This document shows, one piece after another, positions 44,324 to 53,631 of a stretch of DNA of 64,000 nucleotides (positions are counted from its first letter, which is position 1; every line of letters begins with the position of its first letter). Source of the DNA: Clostridia bacterium (GTDB lineage: Bacteria > Bacillota > Clostridia > Christensenellales > CAG-138); contig JAFYJD010000024.1 in the NCBI GenBank assembly GCA_017538255.1, positions 52,803 through 116,802 of the forward strand, in the 5' to 3' direction. The notes below the pieces were generated by a model. The model was not told the origin of the DNA and made no database searches. It worked only from the letters and a program-made list of their open reading frames with translations. The position numbers and the translations under genes are program-made.

Positions 44324-44767
44324 ATGAAGCTACACGATTTGAGGCCCGCCGAGGGTTCAACAAGCGCAAGGAAGCGCGTGGGTCGCGGTTCCGGTTCCGG
44401 TATCGGCAAGACCGCCGGTTACGGTCATAAGGGCCAGAAAGCCCGTAGCGGCGCTAAGAAGAACGGCTTTGAAGGCGGCCAGATGCCCCTTCCGCGTCGT
44501 TTGCCGAAGAGAGGCTTCCATAACAACTTTATGAAAGTCTACACCGTTATCAACATCTCGGATCTCGAGCGTTTCGAGAACGGTACAATCATCACTGCCG
44601 AACTCCTCAAGGAGAACGGCGTTATCAGCAAGATCGAGAAGAACGGCCTCAAAGTTCTCGGCCGCGGCGAGCTTACGAAAAGCCTGACAGTCAAGGCGGC
44701 AAAGGTATCAGAAACAGCCCGTGAAGCTATCGCAAAGGCGGGCGGAACTGTTGAGGTGGCGGAATGA
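44324..44767 (+). CDS. rplO: 50S ribosomal protein L15 (uL15)
   Basis: 147 residues. Starts [20 protein letters not shown], followed by the Gly/Lys-rich segment [19 protein letters not shown] and the [17 protein letters not shown] signature. AAGGAGGT site; the stop overlaps secY by ATGA. Confidence 0.98.
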   Translation: MKLHDLRPAEGSTSARKRVGRGSGSGIGKTAGYGHKGQKARSGAKKNGFEGGQMPLPRRLPKRGFHNNFMKVYTVINISDLERFENGTIITAELLKENGVISKIEKNGLKVLGRGELTKSLTVKAAKVSETAREAIAKAGGTVEVAE

Positions 44768-46116
44768 TAAAGACTTTTATCAACGCCTGGAAGGTAAAGG
44801 ACATCAGGGCAAAGATGATCTACACCTTGATCCTGATCGTCGTCTACCGACTCGGCTCCTTCATCCCGGTACCGAGCGTTGACGGTTCAAAACTCGGAGA
44901 TCTCATCTCTCAGTATGACTTTCTGAGTTTCCTCAATCTCTTCTCCGGCGGTTCGCTCAACCACTTCTCCATCTTCGCGATGGGTATCTCGCCCTACATC
45001 ACCGCGTCGATCATTATGCAGCTGCTCACGATCGCGATCCCCTCGCTCGAGAGGATGGCGAAGGAAGACGGCGGGCAGAAGAAGATCGAAAAGATCACCC
45101 GTCTTGTCGGCGTCGTGCTTGCGCTCATCCAGTCCGTATCCATCGTGGTCGGTCTACAGAATATGGGCGCGGATCTTTTGAAGAGTTTTACGCTCTTCGG
45201 TGATTCCAAGTTCGGGATCTTTATGAACGACCTCATGCCCTACATCATAACCGGCATCTGCTGCACCGCAGGCACCGCGTTCCTGATGTGGATGGGTGAG
45301 AGGATCACGGAAAAGGGAATCGGCAACGGCGTTTCGATGCTGATCTTCGCTTCCATCGTTTCCTCGATACCGCAGGTCGTTATCAACCTGATCAACGGTA
45401 CTTTCCGTATCGGCGCCACCACTACCGGCGACCTCGCCTACGCTTGGTGGTACCCGATCGCCGTCATCGTCCTGGTCATCGTGATGATCGTCGGCATCGT
45501 AATGGTCGAAAAGGCCGTCCGCCGCATTCCCGTTCAGTACGCAAAGCGCGTTGTCGGCAGGAAACTCTACGGCGGTCAGAGTACGCACATTCCCCTTAAA
45601 GCGAACGCAAACGGCGTTATGCCGCTGATCTTCGCTATGACGATCCTTCAGGTCCCGCTGATGATCGCGCAGTTCTGGCCCTCGAGCAAGTTCTACGCCT
45701 TTGTGTCGACTTACATCAATCCCGGAAGCAACAATGTCGCAGGCCTGATCATCTACTACGCGCTCTATGCGCTTTTGATCGTCGCATTCGCGTATTTCTA
45801 CTCTTCGATCACATTCAATCCCGTTGAGATATCGAAGAACCTTCAGCAGAACGGCGGCTTCATCACCGGCATCCGTCCGGGCAGGCCGACCAGCGATTAT
45901 CTCAAAAAGAAGAGCAGCCGCCTGACGCTGTTCGGCGCGATCTTCCTTATGATAGTTGCGATCGTTCCCACGATCCTGCTCAAGGTGCTTGGCATCAAGG
46001 TACTTTCCTCGTTCGGTCCCACCAGCATCCTGATTATGATCAGCGTATCACTCGAGATCGCCGATCAGCTCGATTCGCTGATGCTTGCAAGGACCTACAA
46101 GGGATTCCTTAACTAA
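44764..46116 (+). CDS. secY: Protein translocase subunit SecY
   Basis: 450 residues, ten transmembrane helices; pore subunit of the SecYEG channel. Starts [20 protein letters not shown]; conserved [20 protein letters not shown] (second helix) and the cytoplasmic loop with the GKTP-like [16 protein letters not shown]. Four-base overlap with rplO. SecA is encoded at 21003; secE and secG are outside the window. Confidence 0.99.
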   Translation: MIKTFINAWKVKDIRAKMIYTLILIVVYRLGSFIPVPSVDGSKLGDLISQYDFLSFLNLFSGGSLNHFSIFAMGISPYITASIIMQLLTIAIPSLERMAKEDGGQKKIEKITRLVGVVLALIQSVSIVVGLQNMGADLLKSFTLFGDSKFGIFMNDLMPYIITGICCTAGTAFLMWMGERITEKGIGNGVSMLIFASIVSSIPQVVINLINGTFRIGATTTGDLAYAWWYPIAVIVLVIVMIVGIVMVEKAVRRIPVQYAKRVVGRKLYGGQSTHIPLKANANGVMPLIFAMTILQVPLMIAQFWPSSKFYAFVSTYINPGSNNVAGLIIYYALYALLIVAFAYFYSSITFNPVEISKNLQQNGGFITGIRPGRPTSDYLKKKSSRLTLFGAIFLMIVAIVPTILLKVLGIKVLSSFGPTSILIMISVSLEIADQLDSLMLARTYKGFLN

Positions 46117-46124
46117 TCAACATT

Positions 46125-46186
46125 AAGCCTCGACCCTTTACGTGCAAAATTTGCCGGTAAAGGGGACGAGGCTTGTGCGGCTTTTT
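46125..46186 (+). terminator. Strong hairpin with T-run between secY and adk
   Basis: AAGCCTCG (46125-46132) with CGAGGCTT (46167-46174), and CCCTTTAC (46134-46141) with GTAAAGGG (46157-46164), separated by a 1x2 internal loop; a five-T run follows at 46182-46186. It could partially terminate, lowering expression of adk and later genes relative to the ribosomal proteins. Confidence 0.6.
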
Positions 46187-46206
46187 ATGGATTAGGAGAA
46201 ATCGGT

Positions 46207-46851
46207 ATGAAACTCATTCTTTTAGGCCCGCCGGCCGCAGGCAAAGGCACCCAGGCGGAGTGCATACGCGAGAGGTATTCGATCGCGCATATTTCAACGG
46301 GCGCTATGCTTCGCGCCGAAATCGCCGCAGAAACGCCGCTTGGACTGCTCGCAAAGTCGATAATCGACGAAGGCAATCTCGTTCCCGACGAGATCATCAA
46401 CGAGATGGTGAAGCGCCGCATCGCGCAGGACGACTGCAAAAACGGTTTTCTGCTCGACGGCTACCCTCGCACGATCGAACAGGCGAACGCGCTTGCCGAG
46501 ATCTGTGGGATCGACGCAGTGATCGATATCAACGTCGACAGCGAGGTAATCATAAGCAGGGTCGCTTCAAGGCGCATCTGCCCCAGCTGCGGACATTCGC
46601 AGAGCGTGAGCGGCGAAGCTGAAGAGGACTGCGCCAAATGCGGAGGAGAACTCATTCGCCGTGCCGACGACGCTCCGGAGCGTATGCGCCACAGGCTCGA
46701 TGTTTACCGCGAGCACACGGAGCCGTTGATCAATTACTACATCGAACGTGAATTGCTCGTGCCGATCGACGGCGCGAGGACGATACCGGAGGTATCCGAA
46801 CAGATATTCGCGTTCATCGACGAAATGATCGGAGAAAACGACGTTGAGTGA
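46207..46851 (+). CDS. adk: Adenylate kinase
   Basis: Interconverts ATP + AMP and 2 ADP. 214 residues: P-loop GPPAAGKGTQAE, NMP-binding DGYPRTIEQA, and a LID domain with a four-Cys zinc site (CPSCG and CAKCG), typical of gram-positive Adk. TAGGAGA site. Its end overlaps the map start by 8 nt. Confidence 0.98.
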   Translation: MKLILLGPPAAGKGTQAECIRERYSIAHISTGAMLRAEIAAETPLGLLAKSIIDEGNLVPDEIINEMVKRRIAQDDCKNGFLLDGYPRTIEQANALAEICGIDAVIDINVDSEVIISRVASRRICPSCGHSQSVSGEAEEDCAKCGGELIRRADDAPERMRHRLDVYREHTEPLINYYIERELLVPIDGARTIPEVSEQIFAFIDEMIGENDVE

Positions 46852-47611
46852 ACGTATAATCATAAAATCAGAATCCCAACGCGCTTTGATGCGCGCGGCG
46901 GGCGAACTGACGGGACGCACGCTCAACTACATCGAAAAACTCGTCAAAAGCGGCGTTACGACCAAGCAGCTCGACGAGGCGGCGGAAGCGTTCATCCGCA
47001 AAAACGGCGGCATTCCGTCGTTTTTGAACTATGACGGCTTTCCCGGAAGCATCTGTACGTCCGTCAATTCGCAGATCGTGCACGGCATCCCGTCCAAAAA
47101 GGTCAAACTCAAGGACGGCGACATCATAAGCATAGATTGCGGTGCGATGATAGACGGCTACCACGGCGACGCGGCGAGGACGTTCCTTGTCGGCGAAGTC
47201 GATCCCGAGATACAAAAACTCGTTGAGGTAACCCGCGAATGCTTCTTCAAGGGGCTTGAGATGGCGGTGCCGGGCAACCATATCTCGGACATATCCCGCG
47301 CAATCGAAAAGCACGCGCTCGCTCACGGCTACGGCATCGTGCGCGAACTCGTCGGGCACGGCATCGGGTCGCACCTGCACGAGGCGCCGGAAGTGCCGAA
47401 CTTTACGAGCGTGAGGATGGGCAGGGGAGCAAGGTTGGCGCCCGGTATGTCGATAGCAATCGAGCCGATGATTAACCTCGGTTCGTGCGAGGTCCGCATA
47501 CTCGACGACGGGTGGACCTGCGTTACCGCGGACGGCAAACCCAGCGCCCATTACGAAAATACCGTTTTTATAACAAAAGACGGAAATGAGGTATTGACAA
47601 ACCCAAATTAG
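46844..47611 (+). CDS. map: Methionine aminopeptidase, type I
   Basis: Removes the initiator methionine from nascent proteins; 255 residues. Metal ligands are in SIDCGAMIDGYHGDAART (two Asp), ELVGHGIGSHLHEAPE (His), IEPM (Glu) and HYENTVFI (Glu). The start is TTG 46844, overlapping adk, with GGAG upstream. The 3' end carries a consensus promoter for the following genes. Confidence 0.97.
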   Translation: MSERIIIKSESQRALMRAAGELTGRTLNYIEKLVKSGVTTKQLDEAAEAFIRKNGGIPSFLNYDGFPGSICTSVNSQIVHGIPSKKVKLKDGDIISIDCGAMIDGYHGDAARTFLVGEVDPEIQKLVEVTRECFFKGLEMAVPGNHISDISRAIEKHALAHGYGIVRELVGHGIGSHLHEAPEVPNFTSVRMGRGARLAPGMSIAIEPMINLGSCEVRILDDGWTCVTADGKPSAHYENTVFITKDGNEVLTNPN

Positions 47612-47622
47612 TGTGCTATACT
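47594..47622 (+). promoter_or_regulatory. Internal promoter at the 3' end of map
   Basis: TTGACA (47594-47599), 17-nt spacer, TATACT (47617-47622). RNA would start near 47629, giving an independent transcript for the KOW protein, infA, rpmJ and the alpha block. Confidence 0.8.
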
Positions 47623-47661
47623 AATTCGGTTGCGACCTGCAAACTTGAAAAGGGCAGAAAA

Positions 47662-48042
47662 ATGCGCGAAAAACCATACATCTCCTCAGGATTCGCCACA
47701 GGCGAAGCAACGAGCGAAAACGCCTCGGGGTACGAACGACCCTCGGCCCGCGGCAAAACGGTATTCAAAGAGGAGGCGCTTGCTCGCCTCGTCCGCTCCA
47801 AAGCGGGGCACGACAAGGGCACGGCCCTTGTGATCGTCGCCGTTTTGGACGAAGAATACGTGCTAGTTGCCGACGGCAAACTGAGGAGCGCGGAAAAACC
47901 CAAGAAGAAAAAACTCCGCCACCTTGAGGTTACGGAAATAACTTCCCCGGAACTTCGAGAAAAACTCGCATTTTCACGCCCGATTCAAAATGCCGAGCTC
48001 CGCAAATTCATCGCCTCCGCCCTCGAAGCGGAGACGAAATAA
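47662..48042 (+). CDS. KOW-domain RNA-binding protein (L14e/L27e-like)
   Basis: 126 residues. The C-terminal part has the KOW-type segment [20 protein letters not shown] and [18 protein letters not shown], the family typically encoded between map and infA in Clostridia; the precise role at the ribosome is unknown. The N-terminus has about 45 Ser/Ala/Glu-rich residues not usual for the family. The start ATG 47662 has an AAAAGGG site and lies downstream of the internal promoter; a GTG at 47611 would fall outside that transcript. Confidence 0.8.
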   Translation: MREKPYISSGFATGEATSENASGYERPSARGKTVFKEEALARLVRSKAGHDKGTALVIVAVLDEEYVLVADGKLRSAEKPKKKKLRHLEVTEITSPELREKLAFSRPIQNAELRKFIASALEAETK

Positions 48043-48062
48043 CAGGTTTAGGAGGTAAAAGC

Positions 48063-48284
48063 GTGTCCAAACAAGATGTTATCGAAGTCCAAGGCGTTGT
48101 TACGGATTCCTACCCGAACGCAATGTTCGAGGTTACTCTCGAGAACGGCCATAAGGTGCTTGCCACCATTTCCGGCAAACTCAGGATGAACTTCATCCGA
48201 GTGCTGACGGGAGACAAGGTTACTGTGGAACTTTCGCCCTATGACCTGACCAGGGGCAGGATCACCTGGCGTGCAAAGAACTGA
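48063..48284 (+). CDS. infA: Translation initiation factor IF-1
   Basis: 73 residues, OB fold, binds the A site of the 30S subunit during initiation. Shows [20 protein letters not shown] and [20 protein letters not shown]. The start is GTG 48063 with a strong TAGGAGGT site. Confidence 0.98.
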   Translation: MSKQDVIEVQGVVTDSYPNAMFEVTLENGHKVLATISGKLRMNFIRVLTGDKVTVELSPYDLTRGRITWRAKN

Positions 48285-48383
48285 CAAAAGATAAAGTTCC
48301 CGCATCAGGGGGTGGCGGCAAATGCCGCTACAAGACCGATCCAAAGGCGGATCGCAAGCAAAATCTTACAGGAGGAGCCCACA

Positions 48384-48497
48384 ATGAAAGTAAGACCTTC
48401 AGTAAAACCGATGTGCGAGAAGTGCAAGATCATCAGGCGTAAGGGTCGCGTTATGATCATCTGCAACAATCCTCGCCACAAGCAGAAGCAGGGCTGA
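48384..48497 (+). CDS. rpmJ: 50S ribosomal protein L36 (bL36), zinc type
   Basis: 37 residues, [15 protein letters not shown] then [11 protein letters not shown], giving the C-C-C-H zinc site. The start ATG 48384 has an AGGAGGAG site; the longer frame from 48312 is not needed. The 99 nt between infA and rpmJ contain a small perfect hairpin (GCGGC-AAAT-GCCGC). Confidence 0.98.
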   Translation: MKVRPSVKPMCEKCKIIRRKGRVMIICNNPRHKQKQG

Positions 48498-48817
48498 TAA
48501 CGCCTTGCAAGACCAACTCGACGGGGGAGTATAAACTCCGAAACCGGGGCTTGAGTTGGCCCGGTGCGGCCGACGGTTGTCGGCTAAGGCACGGGCGCAC
48601 GGTAAAGGCTTAACCCACCTTTTTTGATGCAATGCCCGGCGAACAGCAAGATTGGTCTTGCCTTACAAACCTCAAGGCAAACCGTCACAGCATCCTGTCG
48701 GTGCGGCTGCCCAATCTCAAATGCACGGCCAGACAACATATTTGGCTGCAGTTGAGATCGGGAACCGGCAGTTACCACCAAACTCTAACACATTTTTAAC
48801 GGAGGTAATCAAACTTT
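48498..48817 (+). ncRNA. Structured 320-nt leader upstream of rpsM
   Basis: No ORF is supported. Visible stems include CCAACTC/GAGTTGG closing a GGAG/CTCC hairpin (about 48513-48560), GTGCG/CGCAC enclosing GCCGAC/GTCGGC (48564-48602), GCCTT/AAGGC, and a long stem ATCTCAA/TTGAGAT with inner TGCA/TGCA and GGCC/GGC pairs (about 48713-48762). In E. coli the region before rpsM in the alpha operon is a pseudoknot bound by S4, whose gene rpsD is also in this operon; a similar role is possible but unproven. Confidence 0.5.
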
Positions 48818-49186
48818 ATGGCGCGTATTAGCGGCGTAGACCTGCCCAGAGAAAAGCGAGTCGAGATCGGCCTGACCTACATTTTCGGTATCGGCCGCAA
48901 GACCGCTCAGACCATTCTGGAAGCAACCGGTGTTGACCCAGACATCAGGGTCAAGAACCTGACTGAAACCGATGTCAACAAACTCAGAGAGTACATCGAC
49001 CACAACTGCAAGGTAGAGGGCGACCTCAGGCGTGAAGTCTCTATGAACATCAAGAGGCTCATCGAAGTCGGCTGCTACCGCGGCGTTCGCCACCGCAAGG
49101 GCTTGCCCGTTCGCGGTCAAAGCACCAAACAGAACGCGCGCACCCGCAAGGGCCCGAAGCGTTCCGTCGGTAAGGCAAAGAAATAA
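48818..49186 (+). CDS. rpsM: 30S ribosomal protein S13 (uS13)
   Basis: 122 residues; contacts P-site tRNA and L5 at the subunit interface. Shows [20 protein letters not shown] and the C-terminal [28 protein letters not shown] site. First gene of the alpha block. Confidence 0.99.
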   Translation: MARISGVDLPREKRVEIGLTYIFGIGRKTAQTILEATGVDPDIRVKNLTETDVNKLREYIDHNCKVEGDLRREVSMNIKRLIEVGCYRGVRHRKGLPVRGQSTKQNARTRKGPKRSVGKAKK

Positions 49187-49203
49187 GGAGGAACACTTAA
49201 AGT

Positions 49204-49611
49204 ATGGCAAGGTCAACCAAGACTACTAAAAAGCTTGCTTCCCGCAAGCGCCGTGAGCGTAAGAATATCGAGCGCGGTCAGGTTCATATTCGTTCTTCCT
49301 TCAACAACACCCTCGTGACCGTCACCGATATGAACGGCAACGCGATCTCCTGGGCGTCCGCAGGCGGCCTCGGCTTCCGCGGCTCCAGAAAGAGCACTCC
49401 GTTCGCGGCTCAGATGGCTGCGGAGACAGCTGCAAAGGCATCCATGGAACACGGCATGCACTATGTAGAGGTCTATGTCAAGGGCCCCGGCGCAGGTCGT
49501 GAATCTGCGATCCGTGCGCTCCAGGCAGCGGGTCTTGAAGTCAATATGATTAAGGACGTTACACCCATTCCTCACAATGGCTGCCGTCCCCCCAAGCGTA
49601 GAAGAGTATAA
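49204..49611 (+). CDS. rpsK: 30S ribosomal protein S11 (uS11)
   Basis: 135 residues; part of the platform near the E site. Shows [20 protein letters not shown] and the C-terminal [26 protein letters not shown] site. Confidence 0.99.
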   Translation: MARSTKTTKKLASRKRRERKNIERGQVHIRSSFNNTLVTVTDMNGNAISWASAGGLGFRGSRKSTPFAAQMAAETAAKASMEHGMHYVEVYVKGPGAGRESAIRALQAAGLEVNMIKDVTPIPHNGCRPPKRRRV

Positions 49612-49625
49612 CGGAGGAAACGACT

Positions 49626-50261
49626 ATGGCAAGATATACTGATTCTGTTTGCAGACTGTGCCGCAGAGAAGGCACCAAGTTGTTCCTCAAGGGCGACCGC
49701 TGCTACAGCGAGGCAAAGTGTGCCGTTATGAAGCGCCACACCCCTCCGGGACAGCACGGCCAGGCAAGGGCTCGCAAGATGAGCGAATACGGCACCCAGC
49801 TTCGCGAAAAGCAGAAGTGCCGCAGGGCTTACGGCGTTTCCGAGTCCCAGTTCCGCAAGTACTATGATATGGCGACCAATATGCGCGGCGGTATGACCGG
49901 TGAGCATATGCTGGTCCTGCTTGAGCGCCGCCTCGATAACGTGGTTTATCGTCTCGGCTTCGGCGCAAGCCGTGCCCAGGCCCGCCAGTGGATCACCCAC
50001 GGTCATATCCTTGTTGACGGCAAGAAGGTCGACATCCCCTCCTTCCTCGTAAAGGCCGGTCAGAAGATCAGCGTTAAGACGGGAAGTTATGATGTTGAGT
50101 TTTTCAAGTCCCTCAGAGAACAGGGCGCCGACAAGCCCATCCCCAAGTGGCTGGAGCTTGACGCAGCAAACCTCAGCGGTATCGTGGCAGCAATGCCGCA
50201 GCGCGATGACATCGACCTCACCATTGAGGAGCACCTCATTGTTGAGTTCTACTCCAGGTAA
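49626..50261 (+). CDS. rpsD: 30S ribosomal protein S4 (uS4)
   Basis: 211 residues. Primary 16S rRNA binder and translational repressor of the alpha operon in E. coli and of its own gene in B. subtilis. The N-terminal domain keeps a zinc-type Cys set (C9, C12, C26, C32), and the S4 RNA-binding domain begins [26 protein letters not shown] site. Confidence 0.99.
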   Translation: MARYTDSVCRLCRREGTKLFLKGDRCYSEAKCAVMKRHTPPGQHGQARARKMSEYGTQLREKQKCRRAYGVSESQFRKYYDMATNMRGGMTGEHMLVLLERRLDNVVYRLGFGASRAQARQWITHGHILVDGKKVDIPSFLVKAGQKISVKTGSYDVEFFKSLREQGADKPIPKWLELDAANLSGIVAAMPQRDDIDLTIEEHLIVEFYSR

Positions 50262-50318
50262 TCGTTGCGCATACCCTGATCTACCACAACAAAATAAATA
50301 AGAGAGGGGATAATATTG

Positions 50319-51260
50319 ATGTTTGAAATTGAAAGACCGAAAATCGAGTGCAAAGTGCTGGAAGAAAACTACGGCGAGTTCGTAGTGGAGCCTCTTGAGA
50401 GGGGCTTCGGTATGACCCTCGGCAACTGCCTCAGGCGCGTACTTCTAAGTTCTATGCCCGGCGCGGCGGCATCCTCCATCAGGATCGACGGCGTGCTGCA
50501 CGAGTTTTCGACTGTTCCCGGCGTCAAGGAAGACGTGACGGAGATCATTCTTAATCTCAAAGAACTCCGCGTAAAACTGCATACCGACGAGATCGTAACC
50601 GTCAAGGTGCAGGCTTCAGGCGAAGGCGAAGTCACCGCAGCCGATATAATCCACGACGCTGATGTTGAGATCGTCAACCCCGATCTGCACATCGCTACCC
50701 TTTCCAAGGGAGCCGAGTTGAATATGGAGATCACCCTCAAAAGGGGCAAGGGCTACGTTTCGGCTGATAAGAACAAAGAGCCGAACACCCCGATCGGCGT
50801 TATCGCGATCGATTCGATCTTCACTCCGATCACAAAGGTCAATTTCAGGGTCGAGGATACCCGCGTCGGTCAGGTAACCGATTATGATAAGCTCACCCTG
50901 CAGGTCTGGACCTGCGGCGCCATCCGTCCCGAAGAGGCGGTCGGCATCGCGGCAAGGATCATGTACGACCATCTGTCCCTGTTCACAAACCTCACCGAAG
51001 GCGTCCAGTCGCTCGAATTCGGCGTTGGCGGCGACGGCGACGGCAAGGACAAGGTGCTCGATATGGTGATCGAAGAGTTGGATCTCTCCGTCCGTTCCTA
51101 TAACTGCCTCAAACGCGCCGGCATCAACACGATCGCTGAACTCGTAGAGCGCGACGAGGAAGAGATGATGAAGGTCCGCAACCTCGGCAAAAAATCGCTT
51201 GAGGAAGTCCAGCAGAAGCTCGCGCTTCTCGGCCTTGCCCTGCGTTCGAGCGATGAATGA
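50319..51260 (+). CDS. rpoA: DNA-directed RNA polymerase subunit alpha
   Basis: 313 residues. N-terminal assembly domain ([20 protein letters not shown]) and C-terminal domain that contacts UP elements and activators ([18 protein letters not shown]). The start ATG 50319 follows GAGAGGGG; a TTG one codon earlier is also in frame. Confidence 0.99.
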   Translation: MFEIERPKIECKVLEENYGEFVVEPLERGFGMTLGNCLRRVLLSSMPGAAASSIRIDGVLHEFSTVPGVKEDVTEIILNLKELRVKLHTDEIVTVKVQASGEGEVTAADIIHDADVEIVNPDLHIATLSKGAELNMEITLKRGKGYVSADKNKEPNTPIGVIAIDSIFTPITKVNFRVEDTRVGQVTDYDKLTLQVWTCGAIRPEEAVGIAARIMYDHLSLFTNLTEGVQSLEFGVGGDGDGKDKVLDMVIEELDLSVRSYNCLKRAGINTIAELVERDEEEMMKVRNLGKKSLEEVQQKLALLGLALRSSDE

Positions 51261-51307
51261 TTCGCAGTCTGATTTGATATCAGCGACATTTTTAGGAGGA
51301 AAAACCA

Positions 51308-51811
51308 ATGCCTAACCGCAAACTCAATAAGGCTACCGATCAGCGCGATGCGATGCTGCGCAATATGGTTACCGCTTTTCTTTGGAACGGCAAACTCGTT
51401 ACCACCGAGGCGCGTGCAAAGGAAGTTCGCCCCATTGCAGAGAAACTCATCACTCTGGCAGTAGCAGAATATAAGAATTCCGAAACCGTTAAAAAGACCG
51501 TTATCAGCACCAACGAAAAGGCGCAGACGGTCAGCACAGAGGTCGATAAGATCATTGATAAGCCCTCGAAACTCCACGCTCGCAGGCAGATAATGGCGTA
51601 TCTCTACGATATCCCTCTTGCCCGCAACCCCAAGGAGCACGCGAAGGATTATCGCAAGCGCGTTCAGCAGACCCCCCATCCCGTTGTGGAAAAACTCTTC
51701 CGTGAACTTGCTCCCAAGTACGACGGCACCCAGGGCGGCTATGTACGCATCTATAAGCTCGGACCCCGCCGCGGCGACGGCGCAGAGGTCTGCATGCTCG
51801 AACTCAAATAA
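51308..51811 (+). CDS. rplQ: 50S ribosomal protein L17 (bL17)
   Basis: 167 residues. Shows [20 protein letters not shown] and the C-terminal [19 protein letters not shown]. It is about 45 residues longer than B. subtilis L17 because of a central insertion (about 60-115), a form seen in other Clostridia. AGGAGGA site; followed by the operon terminator. Confidence 0.97.
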   Translation: MPNRKLNKATDQRDAMLRNMVTAFLWNGKLVTTEARAKEVRPIAEKLITLAVAEYKNSETVKKTVISTNEKAQTVSTEVDKIIDKPSKLHARRQIMAYLYDIPLARNPKEHAKDYRKRVQQTPHPVVEKLFRELAPKYDGTQGGYVRIYKLGPRRGDGAEVCMLELK

Positions 51812-51831
51812 GCGTTAGATCCGAAGGATCG

Positions 51832-51862
51832 GGGACGCCGCTTCACAGCGGCGTCCCTTTTT
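51832..51862 (+). terminator. Terminator of the ribosomal superoperon
   Basis: A perfect 10-bp GC-rich stem (51832-51841 with 51848-51857), 6-nt loop, and five T. Confidence 0.95.
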
Positions 51863-51872
51863 ATACAAAGTA

Positions 51873-51902
51873 TTGACAAAGCGCTGAAAAGTGTTATATA
51901 AT
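51873..51902 (+). promoter_or_regulatory. Promoter of the ABC-F gene
   Basis: TTGACA (51873-51878), 18-nt spacer, TATAAT (51897-51902): both consensus. RNA start near 51909, leaving a leader of about 120 nt. Confidence 0.88.
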
Positions 51903-51942
51903 TCTTGAAAGTCAGCCAAATTCTTTTACGAGGTACACCGGC

Positions 51943-51957
51943 TTGATCATTCGCTGA
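51943..51957 (+). CDS. Candidate 4-codon leader ORF of the ABC-F gene
   Basis: TTG-ATC-ATT-CGC-TGA (fMet-Ile-Ile-Arg) with a CGAGGT site ending 9 nt upstream, the same site sequence as used by the ABC-F gene. Its last codons overlap the left arm of a long-range stem that pairs near the main ribosome binding site. Very short, so only suggestive. Confidence 0.3.
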   Translation: MIIR

Positions 51958-52022
51958 AAACCGTCCACTCGATATACTTTAAGCATCCCGTTTGAGATGC
52001 TCTTTTCTCTTTGATTTCAGCG
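51952..52022 (+). promoter_or_regulatory. Attenuator-like leader structure of the ABC-F gene
   Basis: CGCTGAAA (51952-51959) pairs with TTTCAGCG (52015-52022), which touches the GAGGT binding site of the main gene. Inside it lies AGCATC/GATGCT (51982-51987 with 51996-52001) followed by CTTTTCTCTTT, a terminator-like element. Such leaders control several ABC-F antibiotic-protection genes. Confidence 0.5.
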
Positions 52023-52030
52023 AGGTTTAT

Positions 52031-53551
52031 ATGATACAACTAAACAACATTTCAATATTCGTTTCCGCAAACGGCAGAGCGCTCGTTCGCGATATTTCGC
52101 TTACCCTTAATGCGGGCGACAAGACCGTCATCATCGGCGAGGAGGGCAACGGCAAGTCCACGCTGCTCAAACTCATCTTCGATCCCGCGCTGATCGCGCA
52201 GCACGCGGAGTTTACGGGCTCGATCAACAGGGGAGGGCACCGCATCGGTTATCTTTCGCAGGAATTGACAGCGGATGAGAAAGCGTTGCCCGTATGCGAC
52301 TTCCTGGCGGCGGAGGATGAAACTTGGCGGCTTGAATACCTTGCGTCGCTCGTGGGTCTTGACGAGCGCATCGTGCGCGAAACGCGCCCCATAGGGACAC
52401 TTTCGGGCGGCGAGAGGGTGAAGGTGCGCCTTGTTAAGATACTCAAGGACGAGCCCGATATGCTGCTTCTTGACGAGCCCACGAACGATATCGATATCGA
52501 GACCCTTGAATGGATCGAGGATTTTATCGAGCGCTTCGAGGGCGGCGTGCTGTTTGTTTCGCACGACGAGACCCTGATCGAGAACACCGCATCCGCCGTC
52601 ATACACCTTGAACATATCCACCACAAAAAATACTGCCGCCACACCGTCGCGAACGTGCCGTACCGCGAGTACATAGCGTCGCGCACGAGCGCGATGGAGC
52701 ACCAAGAACAGATCGCAAACAAGCAGCGCGAACAGTTTGAAAAGAAGGAGGCGCGTTGGCGCGAGATCTACGAAAAGGTGGATTCCGCCCAAAAGAACGT
52801 ATCGCGCGGCGACCCTTCGACCGGGCGGCTTTTGAAAAAGAAGATGCATTCCGTAATGAGCCAAGGCAGGCGGCTTGAAAAGGAGCGCGAGGAACTGACC
52901 GAAGCGCCAGTGAGCGAAAGGCAGATTTTCATAGATCTTCCGAGCGTGGAACTGCCGCCGAAGAAGGAGATGCTTCGCCTTGATACGGACGCGCTTTTTG
53001 CGCCCGACGGCAGACGGCTGACGGGGCGCGTCAAACTGGATGTTGACGCGGGCGAACATATCGTGATCGTCGGCAAAAACGGCACGGGCAAGACCACGCT
53101 CCTTAGGACGATAGAGCGGGAACTCGCGCCGCGGCGGGATATTCGGCTTTTCTATATGCCGCAGGACTATCTTGAGCGGCTTTGTGGCGATATTACGCCC
53201 GTTGAATACCTTGCGCCGAGCGGCGAAAGATCGGCCGTCACCAAGGCACGCACCTATCTCGGGAGCGTGCGCTTTACCGCGGACGAGGCAGAGTCCGCCG
53301 TAAAACGGCTGTCGGGCGGGCAAAAGGCAAAACTGATGTTCGTCAAACTCGCGCTCGACGGGTACAACGTGCTTTTGCTCGATGAGCCGACGCGCAATTT
53401 CTCGCCGCTTTCGACGCCGGTGATACGGCGCATACTCGCAGGCTTCGGTGGCTGCATCATCAGCGTTTCGCACGACCGCAAATACATAAAGGAGGTCGCC
53501 TCCAAGGTGTACCGGCTGGACGAAAACGGCCTTGCACAAACGCGGATCTGA
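52031..53551 (+). CDS. ABC-F family ATPase
   Basis: 506 residues, two ABC domains in one chain without membrane segments. First domain: Walker A GEEGNGKSTLL, signature LSGGERVKVRL, Walker B MLLLDEPTNDID. A charged linker (EQIANKQREQFEKKEARWR and on) follows, then the second domain: GKNGTGKTTLL, LSGGQKAKLM, LLLDEPTRNFSPLS. ABC-F proteins bind the ribosomal E site and either aid translation or displace antibiotics; the leader structure hints at antibiotic-inducible control. The start ATG 52031 follows GAGGT; the upstream frame lies in the leader. Substrate class not determinable here. Confidence 0.93.
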   Translation: MIQLNNISIFVSANGRALVRDISLTLNAGDKTVIIGEEGNGKSTLLKLIFDPALIAQHAEFTGSINRGGHRIGYLSQELTADEKALPVCDFLAAEDETWRLEYLASLVGLDERIVRETRPIGTLSGGERVKVRLVKILKDEPDMLLLDEPTNDIDIETLEWIEDFIERFEGGVLFVSHDETLIENTASAVIHLEHIHHKKYCRHTVANVPYREYIASRTSAMEHQEQIANKQREQFEKKEARWREIYEKVDSAQKNVSRGDPSTGRLLKKKMHSVMSQGRRLEKEREELTEAPVSERQIFIDLPSVELPPKKEMLRLDTDALFAPDGRRLTGRVKLDVDAGEHIVIVGKNGTGKTTLLRTIERELAPRRDIRLFYMPQDYLERLCGDITPVEYLAPSGERSAVTKARTYLGSVRFTADEAESAVKRLSGGQKAKLMFVKLALDGYNVLLLDEPTRNFSPLSTPVIRRILAGFGGCIISVSHDRKYIKEVASKVYRLDENGLAQTRI

Positions 53552-53576
53552 CCAAATAAATACAATGGATCAATAT

Positions 53577-53621
53577 AAAAAACGGTGCTTTGGGCGGATA
53601 CGTCCTTGCACACCGTTTTTT
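53577..53621. terminator. Bidirectional terminator
   Basis: AAAAAACGGTG (53577-53587) pairs perfectly with CACCGTTTTTT (53611-53621). It serves the ABC-F gene and, in reverse, the pseudouridine synthase unit. Confidence 0.9.
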
Positions 53622-53631
53622 CGTATTCGTA

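Noticed and set aside
52052..53539. 495-codon minus-strand frame
   Set aside because: Mirror of the ABC-F gene; low-complexity Arg/Val/His-rich composition typical of shadow frames.
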